Below are positions 1 through 9,607 of a stretch of 64,000 nt of DNA, piece after piece. Location of the stretch: positions 4,278,001 through 4,342,000 of the forward strand of contig NZ_CP064031.1 in assembly GCF_049532895.1 (NCBI RefSeq), in the 5' to 3' direction. Position numbers and translations under genes: made by a program. The notes beneath the pieces were generated by a model, which saw only the letters and a list, made by a program, of their open reading frames with translations, was not told the DNA's origin and did not search any database. Every line of letters starts with the position of its first letter. Position 1 is the first letter of the stretch. The stretch comes from Dyella_B acidisoli (GTDB taxonomy: Bacteria > Pseudomonadota > Gammaproteobacteria > Xanthomonadales > Rhodanobacteraceae).

Positions 1-1
1 G

Positions 2-3000
2 GTGATCCGTGTAGGCGACGGCAGCGGCGCGGCCAGCGGGATGACGGCAACGATCAACGATGTCATCGCCGGCACTAACGGTCTCAACAAAACTGACCTG
101 GGCACACTGATACTTACCGGCACGAATACCTATACCGGCGATACCACGATCAGCGCCGGCACGTTGGCATTGGGCAATGGCGGCACCACGGGTTCCATCG
201 TCGGCAATGTGCTCAACAATGGCACGCTGGTGTTCAATCGCAGCGATGCCGCGCGCTTCAACGGCACGATCAGCGGCAGCGGTTCGGTGGTGCAAAACAG
301 CAGCGGCAGTTTGCTGTTCACCAGCGACAACAGTTACAGCGGCGGCACCACGATCAACGGTGGCATCCTGCAACTTGGCAATGGCGGCACCGCGGGTTTG
401 ATCACCGGTGACGTGATCAACAATGGCCGGCTGATTTTTAACCGTATCGATGCGATCGGCTTCAATGGAAACATGACCGGCAACGGCACCTTGGTGCAGC
501 AAGGTACGGGCACGCTGATTCTCACCACCAGCAACAGCTTCAGCGGTGGCACGCAGATCAACAACGGCACCATCGCAGTAGGCAACAGCGGCGCACTGGG
601 CAGCGGCAGTGTGAGCATGGCGACGGGCACGCAGCTAACCTTTATCGCGAATGGATTGACGCTGGCCAATAACGTCAATGTGACCGGTACGGCACGCTTC
701 GATGTACTCAATGGCCAGAGCGCTACGCTCAGCGGTGTGATCGGCGACGGCATCAGCACCGGCAGCCTGCAGAAGATCGACAGCGGCACGCTGGTGCTTA
801 CCGGTGCCAACACCTATACCAGCGGCACGCTCATCAGCGGCGGCATCTTGTCGGTATCCAGCGACAGCAATCTCGGCGCCAGCACGGGTGCGTTGGTGCT
901 GGGTGGCGGCACGTTGCAAATCACCGGTCATGCATTCACCAGCACCAGCCGCACGATCAGCCTTACCGCCCTTGGCAGCGGCCTTGACATCGCCGATGCC
1001 GCCAACACGTTCACGCTGAGCCAATCGATCTTCGGTAGCGGCGGTCTGGTCGTATCCGGTGCCGGCACGCTGCTGCTTACCGGCGCCAACACGTACGGTG
1101 GCGGCACCACGATCCAAGCTGGCAGCACGCTGCAACTTGGTGATGGCGGCTCGATCATCAATGGCATCACCGACAACGGCACGCTGGTGTTCAACCACAG
1201 CGATGCGTTGAACGCCGGCAATGCGATTTCCGGCAACGGTACGCTGATACAACAAGGCACCGGCAGCGTGACCTTGAGTGGCAACGACAGCGCCTTCACC
1301 GGCACCACTACCGTGGCGAATGGCACTCTGCTTGTCGGCGGCGTTACCAGCAGCAGTACTACGCTGGGCGGCAACGTGACCGTCAATAGCGGCGCCACGC
1401 TGGGCGGCTTCGGCACGATTGGCGGCAACGTCAACGTGCAAAGTGGCGCCGTCGTCGCACCGGGCGGTTCAAGCGGCACGTTGATGGTGAATGGCAATTT
1501 CACTGCCGCGCAAGGCAGCGTGTTGAACGAAACCTATGGCGCACCGGGCGTGAACTTCCAGACTTTCGGCAGCGGTGGCAGCCTGCGTGTGGGCGGCGAT
1601 GTTGCACTCAACGGCGTCACGCTCAACGTCAACAATCTGGGCATGGGCGTGGGCATCTATAACGTGCTCAGCTATGGCGGCGCGTTGAGCAATGGCGACA
1701 TCGTCCTGGGCAGCACGCCGGCTGGGCGCACGGTGTCTTTGCAGAATCTCACAGCAAGCAAGCAGATCAACCTGATCGATAGCACCGGCTACACCCTCAA
1801 CATCTGGAATGCGAACGGGCAGACCTCTGCCACGCAATTGGGTGGCGGCGACGGTACCTGGTCCGCCATCTCGCCAACGTGGACCAATAGCAATGGCAGC
1901 GTGCCGAACTCGGCCATGCAACCACAGCCGGGCTTTGCCATCTTCGGTGGCGTACCGGGCACGGTGACGATCGACGCCAGCGCCGGCGCGGTCAGCGCTA
2001 CCGGCATGCAGTTTTTTACCAACGGCTATGTGTTGAAGGGCGATGCGCTGAATCTGATCGCGCAGAGTAGCAGCAACTCGGCCACCATCAACGTGGGCGA
2101 TGGCACGACCGCCAGTGCAAGCACTACAGCGACCATCAACAACGTAATGACGGGTAATTCCGGCCTGGTCAAGACGGATTACGGCACGCTGATCCTGGGT
2201 GGCATCAACACTTACTACGGCAACACCACCATCCAGCAAGGCACGCTGGCACTCGCCAACAACGGCAGCATCGCCAACACGTCGTACGTAGAAGTGGATA
2301 GCGGCGCCATCTTCGATATCAGCAATACCGCCCATGGCGCGTCGATTCCCTGGCTGCAAGGCAGCGGTACGGTAAGCCTGGGCACACAGACCCTCACCTT
2401 GACCAACGCCGGCCGGTTCGACGGCTTCATCCAGGGAAGTGGAGGATTGACCCTCACGAACGGCATCACGCAGCTCACCGGCTCCAACGCGTACACCGGC
2501 ACCACCACCATCGGCGCGGGGGCTGAGCTGGACCTGCTTAATAACGGCAGCATCGTCGACTCCTCCGTCAATGTGCTTAGCGGCGGCACCTTCAGCCTGA
2601 TCCTGACCAACACCGGCTCATCGATCGTTTCGCTGCAAGGCAACGGCTACGTGGACACTGGCTTGCCCTCGCAGACGCTGACGCTGAGCAACGCGGCCGA
2701 CACGTTCAACGGCGTCATCGGCGGCTACGGCGCACTCGCTGTGTCGAGCGGTACGGAAACACTCACCGGCGCCAATACCTACACAGGTCTCACGACCATC
2801 AACGGCGGCACGCTTGCGCTGTCGGGCAACGGCAGCATCGCCGATTCCTACAGCGTGACGGTTAACAGCGGCGGCACCTTCGATATCAGCGCGACCAACA
2901 GTGGTGCCTCGGTCACTACGCTTGCGGGCAGCGGCAACGTCAACCTCGGCGCGCAGACGCTTACTGTCACCAACGCAAGCGGCCAGTTCTACGGCAGCAT

Positions 3001-6000
3001 CAACGGCAGCGGCAACCTGACCGTGGATACCGGCACCCTGCTCCTTTACGGCGCCAACAGCTACACCGGCACCACCACCATCAACGCCGGCGCTGATGTG
3101 ATTTCCGAGAACGCGCAGGCGCTGACCAGCACCACGGCATTCCACCTCAACGACGGCGAGCTGGACGTGATGAGCAGCAGCCTCACCACCTCCGCAGCGA
3201 TGACGCTGGGCGCCGGCACCAACACCATCGGCGTCGCCGCACCCTACACGGTGCAACTGGATGGCCAGATCAGCGGCAGCGGCAACCTCGCCTTCACCGG
3301 CCTCGGCGGCGGCACTCTGATACTGACCAACGGCAACAACAGCTATCAGGGCGGCACCACGATAAGCAACCAGATGGGCGGTATCACCGTCGCCGAGGTG
3401 AAAGCGACAGGCGCGCTGGGCAGCGGAGACGTTACGGTAGGTTCGTCCAGCGCTCTCGACTTCATCGGCCCGAATGGCAGCATCGTCAGTGCGGGTTCGC
3501 GCACGATCAATGTCAGCGGTAATGCCTCAATAAGCTTCGGCAACAACACGTCGCTGGGATCGTCCATCATCAACATGGCAGCCGGCTCGTCGGGCACCAT
3601 CGGTGGTGCCGATATCGGCACCGCTCAGCTCAACAACGCCGGCATGGTGATCGTGTCGGATGCCACAGCAGGCAACGCGGTGCTGACCAATGCCGCCAGC
3701 GGTACCACGCCGAGCGGGAGCCAGATCGGCAACCCATTCGCCTATACAGGCGGCGTGCTTGGATTCTTTGGCAACAGCGATATGGCGAATGCCACGGTGG
3801 TGAACAACACCGGCGGCGCCGTATTTCTCACTGGCGTCCTTGGCGATTCCGCCACCATCTCCATCGGCTCGCTCTCCGGCGGCGGCAACATACTGCTGGG
3901 CAGCAACGACGACGCCAACAACAATCCCCTGCCGCTAACGCTCACGCTTGGCGGACTGAACCATAACGACACGATCAGCGGCATCATCGACGATAGCTCG
4001 TTCAGCGGGCAAAGCATGGGCGATGGCCTGACCAAGATCGGCACCGGCACGTTGACGCTGACGGGCAACAACACCTACACCGGCGTCACGACGATCAGCA
4101 ACGGCACGTTGCAGATCGGTAACGGTGGTACCAATGGTGCGGTGATCGGAAACATCACCGATAACGCAACGCTGGTGTTCAATCGCAGCGATGCCATGAG
4201 CTATGGCGGCACGATCACGGGCAACGGCTCGATCGTGCAGCAAGGCACCGGTACGTTGACGCTGGACGGCAACAACAGCGCTTTCACCGGCACCACGACA
4301 GTAGCTAACGGCAGCCTGATCGTGGGCAGCACGGTGGGTAACTCCGCGGTGCTGGGTGGCAACGTCATCGTCAACAGCGGCGCCACACTGCTCGGTCTTG
4401 GCACGATAGGTGGTGATGTCAATGTGCAAACCGGCGGCAGTGTTACGCCCGGCACTGCATTCGGCGTGCTGACCGTAAATGGCAACTTCAGCGCCGCGCA
4501 AAACAGCGTGCTGAACCTATCGTTCGGCGCGCCCGCGCTGAACTACCAGAGCTTCGGTAGCGGCACCAGCGTGATGGTGGGCGGCAATCTTACGCTCGAT
4601 GGCATGACGCTCAATGTCACCGATGCCGGCGGCATGGGACCGGGCATCTACAACGTGTTCACCTATGCCGGCACGCTGAGCGAAACCAACGGCGGCATCA
4701 CACTCGGCAGCACGCCAGCTGGTCAGACGCTGCAACTGCAGAACCTCACGGCGAGCAAGCAGATCAACCTGATCGATACCAGCGGCCTCACCTTGAATGT
4801 GTGGAACGCGAACGGCCAAGCCTCCGCAATGCGGATGGGTGGCGGCAGCGGTACCTGGTCCACCACGTCGCAAATGTGGACAGATACCAGCGGCGCGACA
4901 CCGAACGTGGCGATGCAGCCGCAGCCCGGCTTCGCCGTGTTTGGCGGCACGGCAGGCACGGTGACGGTGGATGGCAGCAGCGGCCAGGTCAGCGCCGCCG
5001 GCATGCAGTTCGACGTTGATGGTTACGTGCTCACCGGTGACTCGCTGGCGCTGACGGGTAGCAGCGGCAGCGTACCGGTGATTCGCGTGGGTGATGGCAG
5101 CAGTGCCGGCGCTAGCATGACGGCCACCATCAACAACGTGCTCACCGGCAGCGATGGCTTGGTAAAAAGCGATCTCGGCACGCTGGTGCTTGCGGGTAAT
5201 AACACTTACACCGGTGGCACCACGATCAGCGCTGGTCGCTTGCAAATCGGCAACGGTGGCAACACAGGCGCGATAGTCGGCAACGTCATCAACAACGGTG
5301 CACTGCTGTTCGACCGCAGCGATGCTGTCAGCTTTGGCGGTGTGGTATCGGGCAGCGGTTCGCTCAGCCAGATCGGTGCGGGCAGCGTGACGCTCACCGG
5401 CGCCAACACCTATACCGGCAGCACGTCGATCAGCGCGGGCACGTTGGCCTTGTCGGGTAGTGGCAGCATCGCCAGTTCCAGCAATGTCAGCATCGCCAGT
5501 GGCGCAAATTTCGATATCAGCGGCAGCAGCGGCGCTGTATCGATAGTGTCGCTAAGCGGCAATGGCGATGTGAATCTTGGCAACCACACGCTTGCCCTCA
5601 TCCAGGCCAGCGGACATTTCGGAGGTGCGATCAGCGGCAGCGGCGGCCTGATGCTGGCCGGCGGCAGCGAAACACTGGCCGGCACCAACACGTATACCGG
5701 CGCGACCATCATTGCCAGCAACGCCACCCTGACACTGACCGGCACGCTGGCGACATCCAGCAACGTAATCAACCACGGCACGCTCGATCTATCCGCCAGC
5801 ACGGCAAGCGTGGCGATGAACAATCTCAGTGGCGATGGCGTGGTGGCGCTTGGCAACAACTCACTGAACTTGGACAACATGAGCGGTCTTTTCAGCGGCG
5901 TGATCACCGGCAACGGTGGCCTGATGCTGACCGGCGGCAGCGAAACGCTTAGCGGCAACAACACGTATCGCGGCGGCACGACGATCGACCACAGCGTGTT

Positions 6001-8206
6001 GTCGGTCTCCAGCGATGCCAATCTTGGTGCGGCCAGCGGTGGCTTGAGCCTCAATGGCGGCACACTGGCCATCAGCGGCCATGCATTTACCAGCACCGCG
6101 CGTGCCATCACGCTGGGCAGCGGTGGTGGCAATCTGGATATCGCCGATACCGCGAACAGTTTCACACTCAGCACGGCACTGAGCGGCAGTGGTGCGTTGA
6201 CCAAGTCCGGCGCAGGCAGCCTCGTGCTCACGGGTAACAACAGTTATGGCGGCGGCACCACCATCAACGCAGGCAGCTTGCAGATCGGGAATGGCGGCAC
6301 CACGGGTTCGATAACAGGCAATGTCGTCAACAACAGCGTGCTGATCTTCGACGGCAGCTATGCAGCGAGTTTCAGCGGCGCGATTTCCGGTAGCGGTTCC
6401 TTGACCAAAGAAGGCACCGGCACGCTGACATTAACGGGTGCAAATAGTTATACCGGCGCTACCACCATCAACGCCGGCAGCTTGGTGGCTGACAGCAGCA
6501 GTCTGGCCAGTGCGGTCACCGACAACGCGGCCCTGGTTTTCAACCAGACCAATAACGGCACTTTCAGTGGCGCGATTGACGGCAACGGCACGATCACCAA
6601 GACGGGTGCAGGCCTGCTGATTCTGGATAGCCACAGCAGCAGCTTTACCGGCACCACCACCGTGCAGAACGGCACGCTGGAAGTCGGCGATGCAGCTACA
6701 CCTTCGGCCTACCTTGGCGGTAACGTCACGGTGAACAGCGGTGGCGTACTGCGCGGCCATGGCACGATCGGCGGCAACGTGAGCAATAGCGGCACGGTAT
6801 GGGCGGGCGGCTCGATCGGCACGCTCACCGTGAATGGCAACTACGTGCAAAGCGCCAACGGCGTATTGGAAGTGGAAGCCACGCCGGATGGACAGGCCAG
6901 CCTGGTGAACGTGAGCGGCACCGCCAACTTGGCCGGCAGTGCACTGGTGGTGGCCGATAGCGGCAACTGGCTGCCGCGCACTCAATACACCATTCTTACC
7001 GCAGCAGGTGGCGTGAGCGGACAGTTCGCCTCCGCCAGCAGCAACTTCGTATTCCTGACACCGACATTGAGTTACGGCAGCAACGATGTGAGCTTGACGC
7101 TGCAGAGGAACAACATCGATTTCAACGCGGTGGCGAAAACACCCAACGAATTCGCGGTGGCGACCAGCCTCAACAAACTGAGCTATGGCAACGTCATCTA
7201 CAACGCGCTGTTGCTGTCGAACGCCGATACGGCGCGCAAGGCCTTCGATCAGATGAGCGGCGAAATCCATGCCTCCATTCGCACCGCCATCATGGACGAC
7301 GAACGCAATCTGCGCGATGCCGTGACGAATCATCTCTTGAATGGAGCGCAAGATAGCGGCAGCCAGACCGGCGTGATGGACAACGGCGTCACCGTATGGA
7401 CAACAGCGACGGCCCGCGGCGGCAACCATCAAGGCGACGGCAATGCATCCACACTCGATGCCAATGGCAGCAGCACGCTGCTGGGCATGGACGCACCCAT
7501 CGGCGACGTCACGCATATCGGTGGCGTATTCGGCACAGGCAATCTTTCCGACAGCGTCGGTGCACTGGCTTCTTCCGCACACGTGCATGCCCGCCACGCC
7601 GGTCTATACGCCAGCGTGCAAACAGGCCATTTCCAGCTAATGAGCGGTGCGTTCTACGGCTGGCAGAACATAAACACCGATCGCCACTTCAGCTTCCCTG
7701 CCGCAGCCGGCATCGCCAACAGCCAATCCCACGGCAACACCGTGCAAGCCTATGTGGATGGCAGCTATGTGTTCACGCTGAGCCACGGCACGCTGGCGCC
7801 GTTCGTTGATCTGGCGGCGCAGCGCCTGCACACCGACACCTTCGCCGAAACCGGTACCGCCGCAGCGCTCACCGGCCATGCGCAAAGCAACACGCAAACC
7901 TACGGCACGCTTGGCTTGCGCGGCGCGCTGCAGCTCAATCCACAGGACACCGTGCAAGCGCATGCAAGCCTGGGTTGGCAGCGTGCTTGGGGCGACACGC
8001 GTTCTGCCGCCACTATGCAGCTGCTCAGTGGTAGCGATGCCTTCACGGTGCAAGGCGTGCCGGTAGCGCGTAATGCCATGGCCATTACGGCGGGGTTGCG
8101 CATCCTCGCCACGCCGAAGCTCTCACTGGATGCAACCTACAACGGACAGTTTGCTCAACGTGTCAACGATCAGGCTGCGCATCTCAGCCTTACTTACTCG
8201 TTCTAA
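2..8206 (+). CDS. Giant autotransporter adhesin with beta-strand repeats, 5' end outside window
   Basis: The frame is open at the left edge, so the start and signal peptide are missing and the full protein exceeds 2734 residues. The visible passenger is a long array of autotransporter-associated repeats with recurring cores such as GTLILTGTNTYTG, LTGANTYTG and SGSGSLTK, which fold as a beta-helix in this family. Near nt 7230-7330 comes the linker QMSGEIHASIRTAIMDD, followed by a ~270-residue barrel (from about nt 7390) ending in an aromatic residue (LSLTYSF), as expected for BAM-inserted barrels. No protease triad or lipase motif is visible, so an adhesive or biofilm role is inferred. Composition is dominated by G, N, T and S, with almost no Cys. 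The barrel and linker resemble those of the autotransporter at 13.6 kb. Large internal duplications are listed separately. A hairpin lies about 90 bp after the stop. Confidence 0.93.
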   Translation: MIRVGDGSGAASGMTATINDVIAGTNGLNKTDLGTLILTGTNTYTGDTTISAGTLALGNGGTTGSIVGNVLNNGTLVFNRSDAARFNGTISGSGSVVQNSSGSLLFTSDNSYSGGTTINGGILQLGNGGTAGLITGDVINNGRLIFNRIDAIGFNGNMTGNGTLVQQGTGTLILTTSNSFSGGTQINNGTIAVGNSGALGSGSVSMATGTQLTFIANGLTLANNVNVTGTARFDVLNGQSATLSGVIGDGISTGSLQKIDSGTLVLTGANTYTSGTLISGGILSVSSDSNLGASTGALVLGGGTLQITGHAFTSTSRTISLTALGSGLDIADAANTFTLSQSIFGSGGLVVSGAGTLLLTGANTYGGGTTIQAGSTLQLGDGGSIINGITDNGTLVFNHSDALNAGNAISGNGTLIQQGTGSVTLSGNDSAFTGTTTVANGTLLVGGVTSSSTTLGGNVTVNSGATLGGFGTIGGNVNVQSGAVVAPGGSSGTLMVNGNFTAAQGSVLNETYGAPGVNFQTFGSGGSLRVGGDVALNGVTLNVNNLGMGVGIYNVLSYGGALSNGDIVLGSTPAGRTVSLQNLTASKQINLIDSTGYTLNIWNANGQTSATQLGGGDGTWSAISPTWTNSNGSVPNSAMQPQPGFAIFGGVPGTVTIDASAGAVSATGMQFFTNGYVLKGDALNLIAQSSSNSATINVGDGTTASASTTATINNVMTGNSGLVKTDYGTLILGGINTYYGNTTIQQGTLALANNGSIANTSYVEVDSGAIFDISNTAHGASIPWLQGSGTVSLGTQTLTLTNAGRFDGFIQGSGGLTLTNGITQLTGSNAYTGTTTIGAGAELDLLNNGSIVDSSVNVLSGGTFSLILTNTGSSIVSLQGNGYVDTGLPSQTLTLSNAADTFNGVIGGYGALAVSSGTETLTGANTYTGLTTINGGTLALSGNGSIADSYSVTVNSGGTFDISATNSGASVTTLAGSGNVNLGAQTLTVTNASGQFYGSINGSGNLTVDTGTLLLYGANSYTGTTTINAGADVISENAQALTSTTAFHLNDGELDVMSSSLTTSAAMTLGAGTNTIGVAAPYTVQLDGQISGSGNLAFTGLGGGTLILTNGNNSYQGGTTISNQMGGITVAEVKATGALGSGDVTVGSSSALDFIGPNGSIVSAGSRTINVSGNASISFGNNTSLGSSIINMAAGSSGTIGGADIGTAQLNNAGMVIVSDATAGNAVLTNAASGTTPSGSQIGNPFAYTGGVLGFFGNSDMANATVVNNTGGAVFLTGVLGDSATISIGSLSGGGNILLGSNDDANNNPLPLTLTLGGLNHNDTISGIIDDSSFSGQSMGDGLTKIGTGTLTLTGNNTYTGVTTISNGTLQIGNGGTNGAVIGNITDNATLVFNRSDAMSYGGTITGNGSIVQQGTGTLTLDGNNSAFTGTTTVANGSLIVGSTVGNSAVLGGNVIVNSGATLLGLGTIGGDVNVQTGGSVTPGTAFGVLTVNGNFSAAQNSVLNLSFGAPALNYQSFGSGTSVMVGGNLTLDGMTLNVTDAGGMGPGIYNVFTYAGTLSETNGGITLGSTPAGQTLQLQNLTASKQINLIDTSGLTLNVWNANGQASAMRMGGGSGTWSTTSQMWTDTSGATPNVAMQPQPGFAVFGGTAGTVTVDGSSGQVSAAGMQFDVDGYVLTGDSLALTGSSGSVPVIRVGDGSSAGASMTATINNVLTGSDGLVKSDLGTLVLAGNNTYTGGTTISAGRLQIGNGGNTGAIVGNVINNGALLFDRSDAVSFGGVVSGSGSLSQIGAGSVTLTGANTYTGSTSISAGTLALSGSGSIASSSNVSIASGANFDISGSSGAVSIVSLSGNGDVNLGNHTLALIQASGHFGGAISGSGGLMLAGGSETLAGTNTYTGATIIASNATLTLTGTLATSSNVINHGTLDLSASTASVAMNNLSGDGVVALGNNSLNLDNMSGLFSGVITGNGGLMLTGGSETLSGNNTYRGGTTIDHSVLSVSSDANLGAASGGLSLNGGTLAISGHAFTSTARAITLGSGGGNLDIADTANSFTLSTALSGSGALTKSGAGSLVLTGNNSYGGGTTINAGSLQIGNGGTTGSITGNVVNNSVLIFDGSYAASFSGAISGSGSLTKEGTGTLTLTGANSYTGATTINAGSLVADSSSLASAVTDNAALVFNQTNNGTFSGAIDGNGTITKTGAGLLILDSHSSSFTGTTTVQNGTLEVGDAATPSAYLGGNVTVNSGGVLRGHGTIGGNVSNSGTVWAGGSIGTLTVNGNYVQSANGVLEVEATPDGQASLVNVSGTANLAGSALVVADSGNWLPRTQYTILTAAGGVSGQFASASSNFVFLTPTLSYGSNDVSLTLQRNNIDFNAVAKTPNEFAVATSLNKLSYGNVIYNALLLSNADTARKAFDQMSGEIHASIRTAIMDDERNLRDAVTNHLLNGAQDSGSQTGVMDNGVTVWTTATARGGNHQGDGNASTLDANGSSTLLGMDAPIGDVTHIGGVFGTGNLSDSVGALASSAHVHARHAGLYASVQTGHFQLMSGAFYGWQNINTDRHFSFPAAAGIANSQSHGNTVQAYVDGSYVFTLSHGTLAPFVDLAAQRLHTDTFAETGTAAALTGHAQSNTQTYGTLGLRGALQLNPQDTVQAHASLGWQRAWGDTRSAATMQLLSGSDAFTVQGVPVARNAMAITAGLRILATPKLSLDATYNGQFAQRVNDQAAHLSLTYSF
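1080..2250 (+). repeat. Autotransporter super-module, copy A
   Basis: A ~1.17-kb internal module of the giant autotransporter gene. It starts with a beta-repeat block (LQLGDGG..., TLVFNHSDA), passes through GTTTVANGTLLVGG and a non-repetitive insert (LTASKQINLIDSTGYTLN, WNANGQTSA, MQPQPGFAIFGG), and ends in NVGDGTTASAS...YGTLILGG. The same order recurs about 2.99 kb downstream. The window's first ~170 bases (VIRVGDGSGAASGMTATIND) match the end of this module, so at least one more copy lies upstream. Boundaries are approximate. Confidence 0.75.
4065..5240 (+). repeat. Autotransporter super-module, copy B
   Basis: Second full copy of the module at 1080-2250, in the same order: TLVFNRSDAMSYGG, GTTTVANGSLIVGS, LTASKQINLIDTSGLTLN, WNANGQASAMRMGG, MQPQPGFAVFGG, VIRVGDGSSAGASMTATINN. 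DNA identity is obvious in stretches but with many silent differences, so the duplication is not recent or has been shuffled. Boundaries are approximate. Confidence 0.75.
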
Positions 8207-8297
8207 ACCGATGTGCGCGCTGGTGGGACAGGTGTAGAAGCTGATGAGCCGGCTATAGATGGCTTAGCCGATTATTTAGAAAACTAGTTCAAATAAG

Positions 8298-8322
8298 TAT
8301 CCCCCGACAAAGCCGGGGGATA
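8298..8322. terminator. Possible bidirectional terminator hairpin
   Basis: A perfect 9-bp inverted repeat (TATCCCCCG, 7-nt loop, CGGGGGATA) sits between the convergent autotransporter and the minus-strand gene at 8359. There is no T-run on the plus side; on the minus strand CTTATTTG follows. Confidence 0.5.
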
Positions 8323-8358
8323 CCATCAGGTATTAACTGCGGTAACTTCGCTTTCCCC

Positions 8359-8955
8359 TCATGTTCTAGGACCAAGCGCCATCGCATATTCTTCGCCATG
8401 AATCCTTTGGCCCCGGCCGTCCGCGTCGTAGATGGCAGATTTCCCGATCGACCAATCCTTTCCATCCCACCAGAAAAACGCAGTAACGTTCAGACCTCTA
8501 TCAGCGGGGTCATACGTTTTCTGAAATAGCGGCAGATCCCATCCCGTCAAGTTTTTTTCCTGCTTGTAGCTAGCATCGTGCGCAAACTTCGTGTCGGCCT
8601 TTTTGCCCTCTTTGATGCCAAGCGCACACCCGCCAAGCTTGCTCGTAAATACGAAAAACGGAATTGTGCGGGCCTTAACCTCGAAGGTTTTGAATGTGCC
8701 AGGACTGTAAGGAAGCCATACACCTTCGATACGCTTAGAAAAAAAGCCTCCGGCTCTACCTCGATTCGTCATATGGTTGAGGACCAAGACCGTACCCGAA
8801 AATCCGGACCCGTTCACTTCCCTCAAATCGAATGGGCCATCCTGGCGCACGCCCCAAAAGCCGACGCCATCTAGGTGATGCGGAACAAGAATGGTTTTGT
8901 TGTTCGAATAGCCCACCGGATCAGCAATAAACTCACGATTGCAACCCCCTGACAT
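8359..8955 (-). CDS. Hypothetical 198-residue protein, possible Cys-His hydrolase fold
   Basis: A strong ribosome site (AGGAGG, about 6 nt before the ATG) supports this as a real gene. The 198-residue product has no signal peptide and no membrane segment. I do not recognise the family with confidence. Residues 99-130 read PFFVFTSKLGGCALGI (C110), then a variable stretch and FAHDAS (H126). A Gly-Cys followed 15-17 residues later by His, both after beta strands, recalls the catalytic pair of CNF1-type toxin deamidases and CheD. That comparison is inference only. The gene stands alone on the minus strand, convergent with the giant autotransporter, in an accessory region with IS debris. It could be a toxin-like or effector-like protein. 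Confidence 0.6.
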   Translation of the reverse strand: MSGGCNREFIADPVGYSNNKTILVPHHLDGVGFWGVRQDGPFDLREVNGSGFSGTVLVLNHMTNRGRAGGFFSKRIEGVWLPYSPGTFKTFEVKARTIPFFVFTSKLGGCALGIKEGKKADTKFAHDASYKQEKNLTGWDLPLFQKTYDPADRGLNVTAFFWWDGKDWSIGKSAIYDADGRGQRIHGEEYAMALGPRT

Positions 8956-9166
8956 GTTTGCCTCCTGCTCTATCGCGATGAATGAATTAATCCTGCGTCA
9001 TCTTGGAGATCGCCTTATATGCCGTCAAGGAACCTTATTCGCTGAGGACTTGATCCATTTCGACTCGCACTCACCTTGGCATCACCCAATGCGTCACCTC
9101 TGAACCTAGCGGCTGAGCGGTCGCTGTCCGACGTACATGCCCCGTAAGCGCACCGAATCACAGCAA

Positions 9167-9364
9167 GTGAGCATGACCCGGTTGACCAAGGTGATTCGCA
9201 GCGACAACGGCACGGAGTTCTGCGGTAAGACCATGGCCACCTGGGCACACGAACGCGGCGTGCTGCTTCGTTTGATTGAACCCGGCAAGCCAAACCAGAA
9301 CGCCTGCATCGAATCGTTCAACGGTCGTTTCCGCGATGAATGCCTCAACGAACACTGGTTTCCC
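9167..9364 (+). pseudogene. IS3-family transposase fragment (integrase catalytic core)
   Basis: The translated stretch has VIRSDNGTEFCGK followed by LIEPGKPNQNACIESFNGRF and RDECLNEHWF. These carry the second Asp and the final Glu regions of the DDE integrase core of IS3-group OrfB transposases. The first catalytic Asp region and the rest of OrfB and OrfA are missing, and the frame continues into unrelated codons after about nt 9370. This is a dead remnant. It is in frame with the next gene only by chance, so a joined 577-residue product is unlikely. Confidence 0.8.
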
Positions 9365-9607
9365 AGCTTGCTGCGTGCACGCGTTGCACGAGGCCACCCG
9401 CTACCCGAGGTGGCAATGGCGGTATATAGACGAGTTGATGGGGTGGCTACCTCATCGGAGTTATTGTGCCATCCCACCCCGTCTCGCACGCTGCCCTTGC
9501 CGTGCAATGTCTGCATCGCACGGATTTCCCGTTCATTTCGAGCGCCCGCTTTCAACCGCAGCACGCGGCGAATGCGGCGCATCTCTTGCATGAAAGAAGG
9601 GGGTTAC

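Noticed and set aside
6431..7597. 388-codon minus-strand frame and others (635-1441, 1469-2359, 4517-5245)
   Set aside because: Antisense to the repetitive autotransporter. They are long only because the repeats lack stop codons in that frame.
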